DNA of 64,000 nt from Gnetum montanum (taxonomy: Eukaryota > Streptophyta > Gnetopsida > Gnetales > Gnetaceae): NCBI GenBank assembly GCA_015680685.1, contig MNCI01013629.1, positions 733,842 through 797,841 of the forward strand, read 5' to 3'. The notes beneath the pieces are model-generated. The model saw only the letters and a program-made list of their open reading frames with translations, made no database searches and was not told the origin of the DNA. How positions within the stretch are numbered: position 1 is the first letter of the stretch; each line of letters starts with the position of its first letter. Below are positions 24,587-36,632 of the stretch, in pieces. A program made the position numbers and the translations under genes.

Positions 24587-25578
24587 TGAAACACCCTAAA
24601 TTTTCAGGGTATCCTTGGTTCACTAGGTTGTCGCAATTCAGGAAGCATCATGTCACTTCGGAAAGAAATGGATGTTTTGAGTTTAGGCTGTACAGTTTGG
24701 CAAATTTTCTAGCTAGGTAATTCGTCCAATTGATAGCCTACACAGAAGCCATGTGGAGAGTTGTCAGCGGTGTTCAAAATGCACAAAAATAGTTTGGCAA
24801 GTTTTCTAGTCAAGGAGTTTTGCTACGCTATGCTATATAGCATAGCAGGCTTCAAGAGATAGTTGTTCAAATAGTCAACTGTAAATTGTTGCAAGACAAG
24901 ATGCTATGCTATGCTACGCTACGCAACATAGCACAGTGTAGTGAGAGCAAGATAGGAAGGCTCAACCTACTTAGTGATTTCAAATGCACTCAGTTAGCAC
25001 CTTTGACCTTAGAAAATAGTTGCTTCGCTCAACTCCAAGTTCTTCAACAATGGCTCCTTTACCAAAAAACAACAAAATCAGCAAAAAGTAGGTCATGTTG
25101 GTTGCTATGCTACACTATGCTACGTAGCGTAGCAACTCTACTGGAGCAACGAAAGGAATCTCAAAGGGTGGGATTAGCAAGTCCACAAGTTTCGTAGTGG
25201 AAAAAGAAAAGTTTGCAAATTGGCAACTTTTTCATGACTAAGGCCAACTGCTATGCTATGCTATGCTACGTAGTGTAGCATAGTATAGCAAGTATGAAAA
25301 AAGCAGTTAGAGCACTTCAAAGGTTTCCAACACATGCAGCAAGATGCAATGCAAGTTTTTTCCTTGAATTGGTGGCTACGCTATGCTACGCTTCATAGCG
25401 TAGCACAACATAGCAAGACGCTACGCTACGTCAACATACTACGCTACAAAGCATAGCACAGTGTAGCAAGCAGTTATGCTACATCAATGCACTTCACCTA
25501 TTTGCACCGTTGGCACACATCTCCAAGTTTTAACAACGTAATTACAACATGGCAAGCTCGTAATTACAACATGGTAGG
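24587..25578 (+). mobile_element. 5' LTR of element D, left part
   Basis: Starts TGAAACACCC, the same LTR start that A, B and C have on the minus strand. It is cut at 25,578 by element A and resumes at 59,939. It is packed with CTACGCTATGCTACG / CGTAGCGTAGC words (24,820-25,490). Confidence 0.75.
25574..25578 (+). repeat. Target-site duplication of element A (left)
   Basis: GTAGG immediately before the A LTR; the same five bases are at 59,934-59,938 after it. This proves that A is one insertion with both ends intact. Confidence 0.93.
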
Positions 25579-27085
25579 TGTAACGATGGAAAACATCGGT
25601 CGCTGGAAATACCAAACGAGAGTCCACATACACAGTTCTAACCCCGGATCCATGTGAGGGCTATGCTGGAGAAGATGAATCCGAGGTGCCCTGAATGGTC
25701 TTGTTAATCAGATAGGTACTTATTTGATTAGTAAAACCTTTGTAATAATCAGATGGAAAAAGGGTGATCCCAATGAGGAGATATAATGTTGTTAATCCCG
25801 AAAGTAATTGAAAGTAATGTAAATGATTTAAAGCGATTGCAAAATCTATATAAATAGGATGCCAGAAATTGGATTTCTAGAGAATGCAATCCCAAGATCT
25901 GGGATTTAACTTATGAACAAAGTATGTTGAATACAATGATTACAGGTGGACTTTAGTTTGGAAGAAGCACATGCCAGTAGCAAGAATGTTATTTAAAGAT
26001 GAAACAAGCAAAGGTCCATCTACCTTGTTCTAGCCAATGTGGGCGCCAGGAATTCAGACCCGAGGTAGAATATCTATTAGCCAACTGTTTCTGATCAAGG
26101 GTTCTTGCCAATCACCTCTGATGTTCTCATGATCGCTGATCCTCTTTTGCTCTCTTGCCAATCTTGGAAGAAAAGTTTTTTTGCCAATACTTTGATCTTT
26201 GTCAACTAGAGCATTTATAAGGTTAAGGTCAGGAGAAAAACATAGTTTAGATGACGTGTGTCCTGAACTTATAAGATGCCTTTGACTTGATGTGTTTGTG
26301 TTTGAAGCTTGCGGTGCCACGCTACATTACACTTTTGAAGTGTAATACATCGTAAACCACTTTTTCCGGAGCTTTGGCAACAAATTGTTCCTTGATTATG
26401 CTACATTACGCTAAAGAGCATGTTATGGCGTATGAAATGTTGATGCCTACATTGCGCTATCTCTGTCATTGCTTGTATTACATTGCGTCATGCTAGAACA
26501 TGTTGCATAGCGTAATTCAGCATAAAATAGCGAACCTATAGAAAATTAAAGTGTTGTCGCTACGCTTCCTTTGTTTTCTGAACAATCCTTCTAGGGTTCA
26601 TTATGCTACACTGTGTAACGTAGTGTAATAGGCCCCTCAACTGAAAAACTTACTAAAATATGTGGAACACTGAAAATCGTCGTTTAAGCCTTGAGATTTT
26701 TTCTGGGTCGGCGAAGTTTCAAATTTTTGCCATCTCTAATGTTGCGATGGACTACCTTCTGGAATTACACTACGTTATGCCACATTACGCTATGTTGCAT
26801 AATGCTGCGTAATATGCCAAAAGTTAAGATTTTTTGGGTCATGGGAAACTTGCAGAGTTGAATGCTTATTGTCGCTGGGAAATTTGCAAATTTGAATGCT
26901 TGCCATCATGCACTCCTTGTCTTGTTTCATCTTTTGGAATTTATTATATTGTGCTGCATAGCATGGTGGAATAGCCCCTTTAGCCAAAAAAGGGAACTTG
27001 CTGAGCCGTGCCTTGTCATAGATTCTTGCCTAAGTCGCAAGATTTTGCTGAACCATTGAGGCCTCGAAATTTTCACAGTGTTTCA
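25579..27085 (-). mobile_element. 3' LTR of element A
   Basis: Plus-strand reading TGTAACGATGG...GTGTTTCA; in element sense it runs TGAAACAC...TTACA. It matches 58,426-59,933 along its length. It contains many ACGCTA, TTACGC and GCGTAAT words (26,395-26,820), a family-specific array of short CG-containing inverted words. Confidence 0.93.
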
Positions 27086-27099
27086 ATGGCCCCTCTTTG
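27086..27099 (-). other. Polypurine tract of element A
   Basis: Minus strand reads CAAAGAGGGGCCAT directly upstream of the LTR start TGAAAC. The same tract stands next to the 3' LTRs of B (40,333) and C (63,944). Confidence 0.85.
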
Positions 27100-28330
27100 T
27101 TGACGTTTAGAGGGCTTGCCTGAAAGACGTTGACAAGGAATATGAAACACCCGAGAAGTAAAGGCATCAACAGTGTCCTTCGACAACTGCTCAAATGTCG
27201 CTCTATCAAACTTGGAAGTGCGAAGGTAGGGGGAAGAAATCATAGGAGGGATTTTACATGACTGAGAAGAGGGAGGTTTGGGGAAGACTCAAGCATGTGA
27301 ACATGAACCTTTCATGAACAAGTCATTAGGTATCCTTTCACGAGTGTAGTTGCGAGAAGTTACGCCACCTCACTGTATATGAAGGGCTCGCATGGACAAG
27401 TTGTGTTATGCCCACATGGCCTAGATGAATTGTTTTACATCCATTTTTCTAAGTTTTTCCCTCCCTTTTTTTTGAATTACATTTGACTAGGTGAGTTTCA
27501 TTACACCAGTTCATGGACATGATGATGCAAAAGAATTTGATTGAATGTTCACACTCTGTACAAACAAAGAATAGGATAAAGACGGTCATAAGGATAGGGG
27601 AAGGGGAAAGTGGTTGATGGAGGGAAAGGTAGGGTTTGCACTCCCAAGTAGCCAAGATAGTCTGAACAGCCACTTTAGAACACTGCGACACCTCACCTTC
27701 TAATGAACACATTCTTGATCAATGCTATCGTAACAAGTAACTTGCAAACCATAATAGAGAACAGAGAGTAAAAGCAATCATCCTAATCGCTAGGGGAAGC
27801 ATGAGGTTGTTGAAACAAGCGCTGTCCGAAGCAAAAAGGAGCATGAAGGTCACAAAAGAGGGACTGTAGCTAGGAGCAAGGGTCCCAATGTTGATGTCGC
27901 GGTTCAGGAGACTATCGTCGATAGCCAGATTCATCTTACTCCATCGACTGGGCAAAGAACCAGTCAGGTGAACCTACTAAGCCAGAATCTGGAGGCGACG
28001 ATGGATGGAGGCCACCGAGACTATGGATGACCATAGTTTCTTTGGGACCCCAAGTAGTGAAGTTGATCCTAGGAGCTACAACTACAGAGTGATTATCATA
28101 GCAACATCTCCAAGGGATCAATAGCATGCCTTTTGGCATATTCGAGGAATCAGTAGAATGCTAGTGGTGTAGCGGCGTTGCGTCTGTTCCAACGCCTTAC
28201 TTGTTCCATCTGGTAGGGATGTAGTGCAAGAGTGATCATGCTTGCTTGATTCATTGATTATTCATTGAAGGATTCTAGTTTTGAGTCTTGGTTGACTATT
28301 GTTGCTATTTTTAAGCCTTAGCAAGCCGTG
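27100..28330 (-). other. 3' untranslated region of element A
   Basis: No recognisable protein. The first 40 bases (27,098-27,140) are conserved with B and C and contain an imperfect inverted repeat TTGACG.../...CGTTGACAA. Open frames at 27,449-28,139 are unlike anything in the related element B and are not called. Confidence 0.6.
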
Positions 28331-28640
28331 GTCCCAGTTTAAAGTCTGGGAAGACTGAAACCTGCTAGTTTTACGTTGTAGCGGATGGTGGAAGAGCTAG
28401 TTTATGGTCCTAGCAGATCATGCTGTGGGTGTCAGTTTTATGTCATGACCCAGGGACAAGTCTGTGTTGGTTTAGTGTCTTAGCAGATGTATGCTTACCT
28501 TGCCAGTTTCACGTCATGGCGGACGATCAGAAACTTTGCCAGTTTAGCATCTTGGCAGATGCGTGCAAGAAATGCCAGTTTTACGTCATAGCGGATGTGT
28601 ACAAATTTGCCAGTTTTACATCGTAGCAGACGTTTGTTAC
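28330..28640 (-). repeat. Junction-motif array, 3' end of element A
   Basis: About nine spaced copies of a roughly 20-base motif, plus-strand consensus AGTTTTACGTCATAGCGGAY, each separated by 10-25 unrelated bases. The array begins where integrase similarity stops. Equivalent arrays are at 41,370-41,670 in B and at the two edges of the antisense gene in both elements. Confidence 0.8.
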
Positions 28641-28649
28641 CTTTGTGCT

Positions 28650-29800
28650 TGAGCTGAGTCGGTGTTTAGGTGTAGTACCACTTTAGATACAGATGATTCA
28701 CTAGATTTGGGTGCTCGTTGTCATCGATATCTGCTAACTTGAATGCCCCGCTTCCATATGCATCGACGACCAGGAAAGGGCCCTCCCAGTTTGCAGAGAA
28801 TTTGCCTACTGGTTCGCGAATGGCCTTAAGAACTAAGTCTCCTTTCTTGATCGGTTGTTGATGCAGATTGTGCCAATGCTTTCGTCTTTATTTATCCTGA
28901 TATCTTTCGATGGTGTCAAGTGTCTGGATGCGCTTCTCCTCCACTGAGTCTAAATCCACGATCCTAGACTCATTGTGTTGAGTCTCATTTATAACCGTGG
29001 AGAGGACCATCCGCAATGAGGAAATCTATAATTCCAAGGGCAACACTACTTCAGATCCATAGACTAGGCTATAGGGCATCCTGTCTATAGCTATTCTACA
29101 TGTTGTACGATACGCCCATAGCACATAGAAGATTTTCTCGTGCCATCATTTTTTGTTGTTGCTGAGCATCTTTTTTAACAAGTTGATGACCACTTTTTTC
29201 GTTGCCTCTACTTAACCATTTTCTTGCAGGTAATAGGGTGAAGAAAAAGATTGCTTGATACCAAGATTATCACAAAAAGATTTGGTTTCCGTACTACTAA
29301 ATTGTGGCCCGTTGTTAATCACAATAGTCATAGGGAGCCCAAACCTAGTTACTATGTTGTCTAAGATGAAATGGCAAACCTGTTAGGATGTAATCTTCCG
29401 TAAGGGGATAGCCTCGACCCACTTCATGAAGTACTCAGTGGTGGTGATGATGAAGCTATGTCCCATGGAAGATTTAGGCATAATGGGACCTATGATATCT
29501 AGTCCCCATCGTTGGAATGGCCAAGTAATCTATGTAGTGTGTAACTCGGTTGATGACACATGTATTAAGTTTGCGTAATGCTGGCACGTGTCACATGTCT
29601 TAACCTTAGTAAGGTAGTCTTTTTTCGTATACGACCAATAGTACCCTAGGCATCTGATTTTAGCAACCATAGCTTGCAAGGCTACGTGTCCTCCACATAG
29701 CCCCTTGTGGACTTTGCTAACTATTTGTTGTGCTTGGTAATTATTAATGTAGGTTAGCAATACCCCATCAAAAGAGCATCTACAGAGAGTACTGTCTCCA
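28650..29800 (-). pseudogene. Integrase of element A (broken)
   Basis: Minus-strand relic joined across several in-frame stops. A zinc-binding region (GLCGGHVALQ, then CDTCQHYANLIH) is followed by the core: WGLDIIGPIMP gives the first catalytic Asp; VINNGPQFSS shows Asn where the second Asp of the usual DNG should be; and NLGIKQSFSSPYY..ENG covers the Glu region. The C-terminal part reads WEGPFLVVDAYGSGAFKLAD. Integrase would join element cDNA to the chromosome. The open piece 29,530-29,760 is the N-terminal zinc region. The loss of the second Asp plus the stops mark it as dead. Confidence 0.88.
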
Positions 29801-29928
29801 ATGATGATGTATTTCTTGGCACACTTATGTACTATGTATTTTTATGCATGTGTTAGCTCGTGCGATGGTTCATCATGCAGAAGGTAAGTCTTAATATTGT
29901 TGTACCATTCTGGCATTCCTCCCATGTT

Positions 29929-30370
29929 TCACGAAGAGATTTGCATTGCTTGAATGACAGGGTCTGTACATTCCATCATTAAAGTAGGCCAAGTGGCAAA
30001 CAAGGGTGGTGGCACATTTAGTGCTAGTGTGGCTAGTGCATCGGCTCTGGCATTTTCGTTACGTGGCACATGTTGGGCATCAGTTGTCACGAATTGCTTC
30101 AGGAGATCTTTAGCCATATCATAGTAGGACTACAAATGCATAGCTTTGTAGGCATAGACTCCTATTATTTGATTAATGATGAGCATCAAATCACCTCGGA
30201 TTGCCAGGTGTTGGACATTGAGTTCTTTGGCTATCAACAGTCCCCTGAGAAGCCCCTCGTACTCTGCCACATTGTTTGTATAGGGGAAAGCCAAGTGGTA
30301 AGATAATGGATGAACATCCTCAGGGGAAAGCATAATAACAGTGGCAAAGTAACTCAGCTATAGACATGTC
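29929..30370 (-). pseudogene. Archaeal-type RNase H of element A (partial)
   Basis: Reads PYTNNVAEYEGLLRGLLIA, then LAIRGDLMLIINQIIG and HVPRNENARADALATLAL. The N-E-Y-E helix, the central R-G-D and the final N-x-x-A-D-x-L-A pattern belong to the second, archaeal-type RNase H that Tat-lineage elements carry in addition to the normal one. Frames 30,130-30,333 and 29,929-30,117 are separated by one stop. Its N-terminal strand (LNFDGAS in element B) is missing here, removed by the same deletion that took the ordinary RNase H. Confidence 0.85.
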
Positions 30371-31702
30371 TGAGTTCGCTAGATAAATGTAAAAAGGCTG
30401 ATCCCTTTGTGGCGGGAAAACCATTGGTAAGTGTTGTAGCTCCTTCTTTAAGTTGTCAAATGCATGCTAGCAGTCATCGGTCCATTCAAAATTAACACCC
30501 TTCTTAAGGAGATGTTGCATAGGATGTAATTTGTCTATTAATCTTGAAATGAACCACTTGATAAATTGTAGTCTGCCTTGCAACCCACGTAGTTCCTTGA
30601 GGTTTGTAGGTGGCGTTAAATTAATGATGGCTTTAACCTTGTCGGGGTTGACTTGGATGCCAGTCTCTGATATCATGAACCCCAACATGCATTCGATTTT
30701 GACTCTGAATATGCATTTCTTTAGGTTGAGCCTTAAGTCATGCTTGAGACATCATTGAAGGACTAACTCTAGATCTTCTGAATAATCTTTTGACTTTATA
30801 GATTTGACAGCTATGTCATCTACGTAGTTGTTCAATCTCCCTAAGAGGTAATCGCTAAAGATGTATGTCATGGCTCGTTGATACGTTGCTCCAACATTTT
30901 TTAGTCTGAAGGGCATCATACTGTAACAGAAAGTCCCCCAGGGCATCATGAATGTTGTGGTTAATTGATGCTCCGGGTTAATACGAATCTGATTATAACC
31001 TGAAAAACCATCCATAAAGGATAGAAGCACGTGACCAGCTGTTGTGTCGATCAATTGATCAATACTTGGTAATGGGAAATTGTCCTTAATCGTAGCTTTG
31101 TTTAGATCTCAGAAGTCTATGCAAATGCATATTCCTCCTGTTTTCTTAGAGACCACTACAATGTTTGACACCTAGTCTGAGTAATCAACCGTGTGGATGA
31201 AACCAGCTTGATGCAGCTTGGTGATTTTATTATGCACTACTAGCACAATTTATGGCTTAATCTTTTGTGCCTTCTGTCTAATTTCTTTGATGTGCAGGTC
31301 TAAAACTATGTTATGCTGTATTAATCTCAGGTCTAATCACGGCATGTCTTTGTATGACCATGCAAATACAACAACGTTGTTTTGGAGCACTTGCATTATG
31401 TCACTCTGCATCTATTGGTCCAGGAGGGAACTAACCCTAAGAGTTTTACTTTCGCCTTTGTGCATAACCACAGGGATCTCGTTGAGCGGGTCCTCAGTCA
31501 CATCACTAGCCTCCAGGTCTAGAGTTCGGGCTAGATGTTCTGGACAATTTAGGGATATTTCTGATGTTGCTATGGTTGCATCACAAAGGGAAGGGTCTGT
31601 TCCTATTAGCATGTGATTGAGCTATCTAATGGTTTTCCCATATGGGCTTGCTAAGGCTAGGGATGCGAATAAAGCTGTGTCCATTTGCAAATTGCCCTGC
31701 AA
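30371..31702 (-). pseudogene. Reverse transcriptase of element A (broken)
   Basis: Blocks in element order: PEHLARTLDLEA with DVTEDPLNEIPV (31,412-31,612); SFMDGFSGYNQIRINPEHQ and PWGTFCYSMMPFRLKN; the catalytic NYVDDIAVKS (30,752-31,054); then MLGFMISETGIQVNPDKVKA, TNLKELRGLQGRLQFI and the start of RNase H, FYIYLANSDMSI. The YVDD box is intact. Stops lie between the open blocks. At about 30,345-30,375 the frame jumps from the first residues of the RNase H to the middle of the second RNase H, a deletion of roughly 600 bases relative to B. A good splice acceptor precedes it (TTTTGCAG/GG at about 31,702). Confidence 0.92.
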
Positions 31703-32875
31703 AATTGCCAAAAATAGAAGTTGTTACATTATTTTCTGCCAATCTGTTGAAATGATAAAAGTTTACTTTCTTTGTGTTAGAGTTGCGTATTAGAAAAACT
31801 TCCAGTTTAAGGTCTTAGTGGACCGTTGCAAATATGCATAGTCTATAAGAAGATGGCGAGAAGATGAAAGATGTAACGTGGTGTGTCTAGCGTACTAGAG
31901 TAAGGAATTTAAATTTTTGTATAGACCGTAGTTAATGTTGGCTAGATTATGAGGTGATAAGCTATGGATTAGTTTAGGGTCATTTCAGACCGTAGTTCAT
32001 ATGATATCTATGAAATTAATGCCCTGATCTTCGCATTTCATGTAATACTGACACTCGCATTTCGGGAAAGTTCTGCATCGATCGAGCATAAAAATCAATT
32101 AGTTTCAAGAAATTTCTTTTATAAACCAGTGGTTCATGCTCAAAGCAGGCCATAGATATTGCAAATTTACATCTAGCTACAACAGAAAAGGAGCGGAAGC
32201 GAGGTGTAAATAGACGATTTCTCGAAGACTTGCTCAATTGCAGCTATGGTACCAAAGGTCAGAGGAAAGAATGCCAAATTGGCGAGGATTGACGAAGTGT
32301 AGGAGAGTCTACAGTGAGCTTCACAGGCCAGAGTCGAGGCTCAGGAGGTTACTCCGCTTAACCGATAAGTCGCCCTTCATCCTCGTGCACTATTGTTATT
32401 TTTGTTACAGCGTCGTAGTCGTATTTATTTTCAATGCATGTTACATTGGGCGTTAATATCTGTTTACATGGACTAAGCTATTGTAGTTTGTTGCATTACC
32501 TTTGTCTTCGCTGTTGGAGACAGACCTTGTGTTGTCACGAGGGTTTAGGTAACGTTGAGCAATACTGTGCAAATGTAGTGTATAATCGAAAAGTCTAGGT
32601 ATTGTATCTATGTGTAGTGTAATCAGGGTTTTATTTTTCTTTTCTTTTCTCACCCTTAATAGTTGCATATTACGCTAGAGTAATACGTAGTGTTGCTTTT
32701 ATTGCCATTGTCAAAGAAAGACCTTGAGCTGTTGCAAGGGTTTGGGCAATGTTGGCTATGCATTTCCAGTATAATCTGAAATATTATGGGAATCAAGAGA
32801 ACCCCAATGTGACGTGATGAACTTCTATGTCTGAATGGTGTGTCTAATAGTAATGTGTTTTTATTATATAGTATT
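31703..32875. other. Spacer between RT and antisense gene of element A
   Basis: About 1.2 kb without sense coding. Two junction motifs occur (CCAGTTTAAGGTCTTAGTGG at 31,801; TTAGTTTAGGGTCATTTCAG at 31,969). A diverged direct repeat of about 190 bases lies at 32,490-32,600 and 32,680-32,790 (TTGCATTACCTTTGTC / TTTTATTGCCATTGTC and the GTTGTCACGAGGGTTTAGG / CTGTTGCAAGGGTTTGGG pairs). This would be the promoter side of the antisense gene. Confidence 0.55.
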
Positions 32876-35800
32876 ATGCTAAAGCCTGTCCTAATCATTT
32901 TGGACATCGTGGGCATTCTATGTTGCTCTCATGTTCCTGCGGCCAATGTTCCTCCTCATGCTTGTATAAAGGAGGCAGTGGTATGGTTCCGAAGAGGTGC
33001 ACGGGAGTTCTTGTAGTTTTTACTTTGTAATTTTAGTGTAATCGTCTGGTCGCATCTACCAGGCGATGTAGCTGTTGCTACTTTAGAGACGTTACTGGTT
33101 GGTTCGACGCAGAGCATTTTAATGTTCCTGACAAATGGCACAATTGAAACTGTGTAGATGCAAGACCGCGAATAGAGCTCCAAAGGTTTGAGACATTTGA
33201 GCTGGATCTGGGAGATGCCCATGTTTAACTTTTATCATGCCTACAACACTCTATTCGTGGCTCTTCATCTCACAACCTACTTCTAGAATCTGCTTGGCAC
33301 CGTGTATTATGCAGGTGTGTAAGTTTTCTTGTTTCTCTTCACAGTGTTGCAGTATGCTAACTATTGTTTAAATTTGCATTGAGCATAAAGAATTTACCTA
33401 TCCTCTGTTGTGTAGATTTTTTATCAATGACAGTGGTCTCCTGGGCAATAACGATACATTGTCATTGATCGAAAGGGCTATAAGGGAATTTACTTCCATT
33501 AGCAATGTACAGGACGATGTCATGGGATAACTAGCATTCGAAATCCTAGAATACCCTACCTGCTATGTCAAATTCTTTTCTTGATGTAAAAGACTCAGAT
33601 GGCTGGATAGGGAATGGACTTTGGATCCTCCCCTCACTGTCGTGGACGTGCAAAGGAAAATCCCTCCGTTTCCTTTACCATGTGGGCCTGGTAAACTTTA
33701 TTATAATGATCAATGGTATTAATGTTATTTTCTAGAAATGATGTATGAAGTTTTCTCATTTTGCCTTAACTATTGTTTAATGTTGGCAGTTAGGGAATCA
33801 TGGGAAATCATGATTATGGCCTTTGATCGTGAGGCAAACAGTCTCTTCTTCTGTTACGGTGATATAAAGGAAACACAACATTGGCTTGGCCATAGAGCAT
33901 CCCCAGTTGTATTAACCAATAACCTTCGAGAGGCTAGACTGATGGACCTATTTTTGGCCATAACCCCCGATGTCACCGTGGGTGAAATGTTGACCCTAGT
34001 CAACTCCTTCAGCGAAGAAGCTGAGCATCTCTGCATGCGTGTGCGTAATGTGCATGTGAATTTTGACATCGACACTTAGCTATTCATCGATCTCTTTGGG
34101 GTTCCCTCCGATGGCTTTCCTATAGAGGAAAAGTCGAAGAGTAGTTCTAAGTACCAGCAAGAGATAAAGGAGTGGCTAGGGGTTAAAAAATAAGTTAAGG
34201 GAATCCCCACCGACAAGATCGAGTTGGAGGTGGCTAACACTATTTATCCCCTTTTTCAAGCCCAGGCCTTCCCCAAAACACTCTCCCAAGGGAGATTTCT
34301 TACCATAGAGCAGGATCAAATTATGTGAGAGGTCATGGAGGAGGGGATGCAGTTCAATTAGGCTAGCTATTTTGCTGAAGGCCTGCATGTTGAAATGGTC
34401 AGGCTTCGCAAGAAGCTTGAGTCCCATTTCAATGTGCATTTTGCCTTCTTCATAGCTTTCTTTCGATGTTTTGCCAAATTTTTGGTAGTCCAAAGGAATG
34501 AGGTTTGGGTGCAACAAGACCACAATCAGATTTCCATGGATTTTCCACGTTTTTGGCACTATCTGGTCGTAAGACCCTCCTGAAGGAATCGGGAAGTCAT
34601 TGTCTGTAATGACTAAAAATATGGCAGCACCTCAAATGTGTGGTCAAGATAGCATGGGTGGGGCACTTCCCTCCTACATTGGAAATGTGTCGAGGGGGAA
34701 GTGCCTGGTAGCTGAAATAGTGGACTTGTTGGTGCAACAGAAGAAGCCTCGTTTGACCGAGGAGCCTTTCAAGCCAGGAAGTGGTGTGCGGCAGAAGATG
34801 CAGGTTAGATTTCAGAGGAGTAATCCTCCAGCCAGTAAGCAAAGAAATGTGCTAATAATTATGGTTATGTTGCGTATAGATACTGTTGCATTGCGTAATG
34901 TTTATTGAACTAGAGTGAAATCCTATGTTAACTGACGATGTTGTGTGACAGCGAAGGAGAAGGCTGTGGAGCATTAACCCCTAAAATAGGGGCCATAGTT
35001 TTGCGGTGCGAGGAAGGGGCCTCGACCTTGGAAGAAGAGGTTCCAGTAAATAAGGTGAGTAACGTGCAGATTCCTGTGCGTGGAAAGGAAGTATTAGTGG
35101 AGGATGCTGAAGTCCTTTTGGCTAGGACAGGAAGAGGTAAGTGATTTGTCACTCAGTGAGGTTAACTTTTACATCGTACTAGACTCTAGAAAATTGCTTC
35201 TAAAGATTATACTAGTCATTGTAATGTCTCAGTTATGTCTTTATATGAAATTTTTTCTGCGTAATAGGTGACCAAGGCGTACACTTGTCAACAGTGGTGA
35301 CTCGATCTTAGGGAAAATTTCCTAAGAAATTCACCTTTATGGAAGGCTTCATCCAAGATATGATCGGTTGCTTAGAGCGAATCGATCTTGAAGCTGGTAC
35401 GTTACAATCATTATGCAGAGGTTATTCCATTGTGGCATTACGCTACCTAATTATGCCTAATTGCCATTTTATGTTATTAGGAGCTCGCCTCAGATGGGAT
35501 CCATCAAAGCCTATTGATTTAGACACCACCGAACCCCCATCAGAAGTGACCATCATGCCACGCAACATTTTACGAAGAGATGCGTAAATGTGTTGTATAC
35601 TCGACTCGCTCCTTATGGAAATGTCAAAGCATAAAAGAAGACCTTTGGAAGAGATTGCAAAGGTCAGAGAAGGAGAGGGTGGCTCTAAGTGAGGAGGTTG
35701 GGGATTTAAGGTCATGAAATGAATTCTTGTAGGCCCAAGGAATGGGCAGCGAGGACTGGCAAATAGCTATTGTTGACTATGCCTGTTACTAGACGGTCAT

Positions 35801-36632
35801 TAGGAACAGTGTCTAGACCAGTCGTGAACTAGTCGAGCAACGGATGCAAATGGATCTCCTAGCTCAAAAAAATCAAGACTGGAAGGACTTTAGCGCAAGT
35901 GTGCAAGAATGGGGGTAGATGCAGAAAGACCATAAACATGTCTATAAATGGGAATGCGCTACCTATCATCAACATTATAGGGACTCTATCGTCGAGGCTC
36001 AGTCCCTTTGACTATTCCTCAACATTATTGGTGCTTCTAGAGCATTTGAAAAGTTTCAGGAGTAAGTGACAGTAAGTGCCTCCCCAGAAAGGGAAATGAC
36101 TCTTCCTGGGGGAAGACAACTGTCCCTTCCTTCTTCCCTAAACCATCTCGGTGGACTCCTGTGGAGAAGTGGAAGGTCAAGGCCGGAGCTAATCTAGGAG
36201 ATGGGGTTTGGTCTGAGCTTACTAAGGATGAAATTATGTAACATCTGTGGGTTGGCCTAGAAAAAATCCCTTTTACTACCGATGTAGGACCATCACAGGT
36301 AAGCTGTGGTGTTATTGTGCTTTCGTCATACCTAGTTTTGATGGTGATGTCAATATGCGTGTTATGTCTAATTGTAGGAACAACCCGAGGAGGTTCCTTA
36401 GTGGGATGAACATAATGAGGGCGATGGTCCTCACGAGGAGGGTCTACAGGAAATAGAGCGTAATGGTGATGATCAGTGCCATGAACAACCTCATACAGAA
36501 GAGCCTTGCAGGGAGGGCTTCCTTTATGAAGAGATTCCACACAAAAAAGGTGGCCCCTATGAGGACGATTTGCTCGAAGTAGAGATGGAGCTGGGAGATA
36601 CGAGCGATAGTGAGGGCAAAGGTGATGCATAA
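32876..36632 (+). pseudogene. Antisense seven-exon gene in element A (relic)
   Basis: Plus-strand gene inside a minus-strand retrotransposon. Exons inferred from GT/AG sites and similarity to the B copy: 32,876-33,314, 33,416-33,690, 33,790-34,834, 34,952-35,136, 35,268-35,396, 35,481-36,298 and 36,378-36,632. Exon 1 (MLKPVLIILDIVGIL, VVWFRRGAREFL, VWSHLPGDV, NTLFVALHL) and exon 2 (LLGNNDTLSLIE, NVQDDVMG) resemble plant FCP1/NLI-type HAD phosphatases. Exon 3 (ARLMDLFLAITPDVTVGEML, LFIDLFGVPSDG, AKFLVVQRNEVW) is like transposon-associated plant proteins. Exon 6 is a coiled coil with DWKDFSASVQEWG. Exon 7 is an acidic tail ending GDTSDSEGKGDA. At least ten in-frame stops. Function unknown. Confidence 0.8.

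Noticed and set aside
24886-25197. 103-codon frame in the D LTR
   Set aside because: Lies within the LTR word array; chance open frame.
27449-28139. Minus-strand frames of 67-87 codons in the A 3' region
   Set aside because: No recognised domain, no match to the equivalent part of B, and no shared composition with the coding modules.
34176-34559. 127-codon minus-strand frame
   Set aside because: Shadow of exon 3 of the antisense gene in A; the plus strand has the homologous protein.
36037-36630. 197-codon minus-strand frame
   Set aside because: Antisense shadow of exons 6-7 of the antisense gene, whose plus-strand reading aligns with the B copy.
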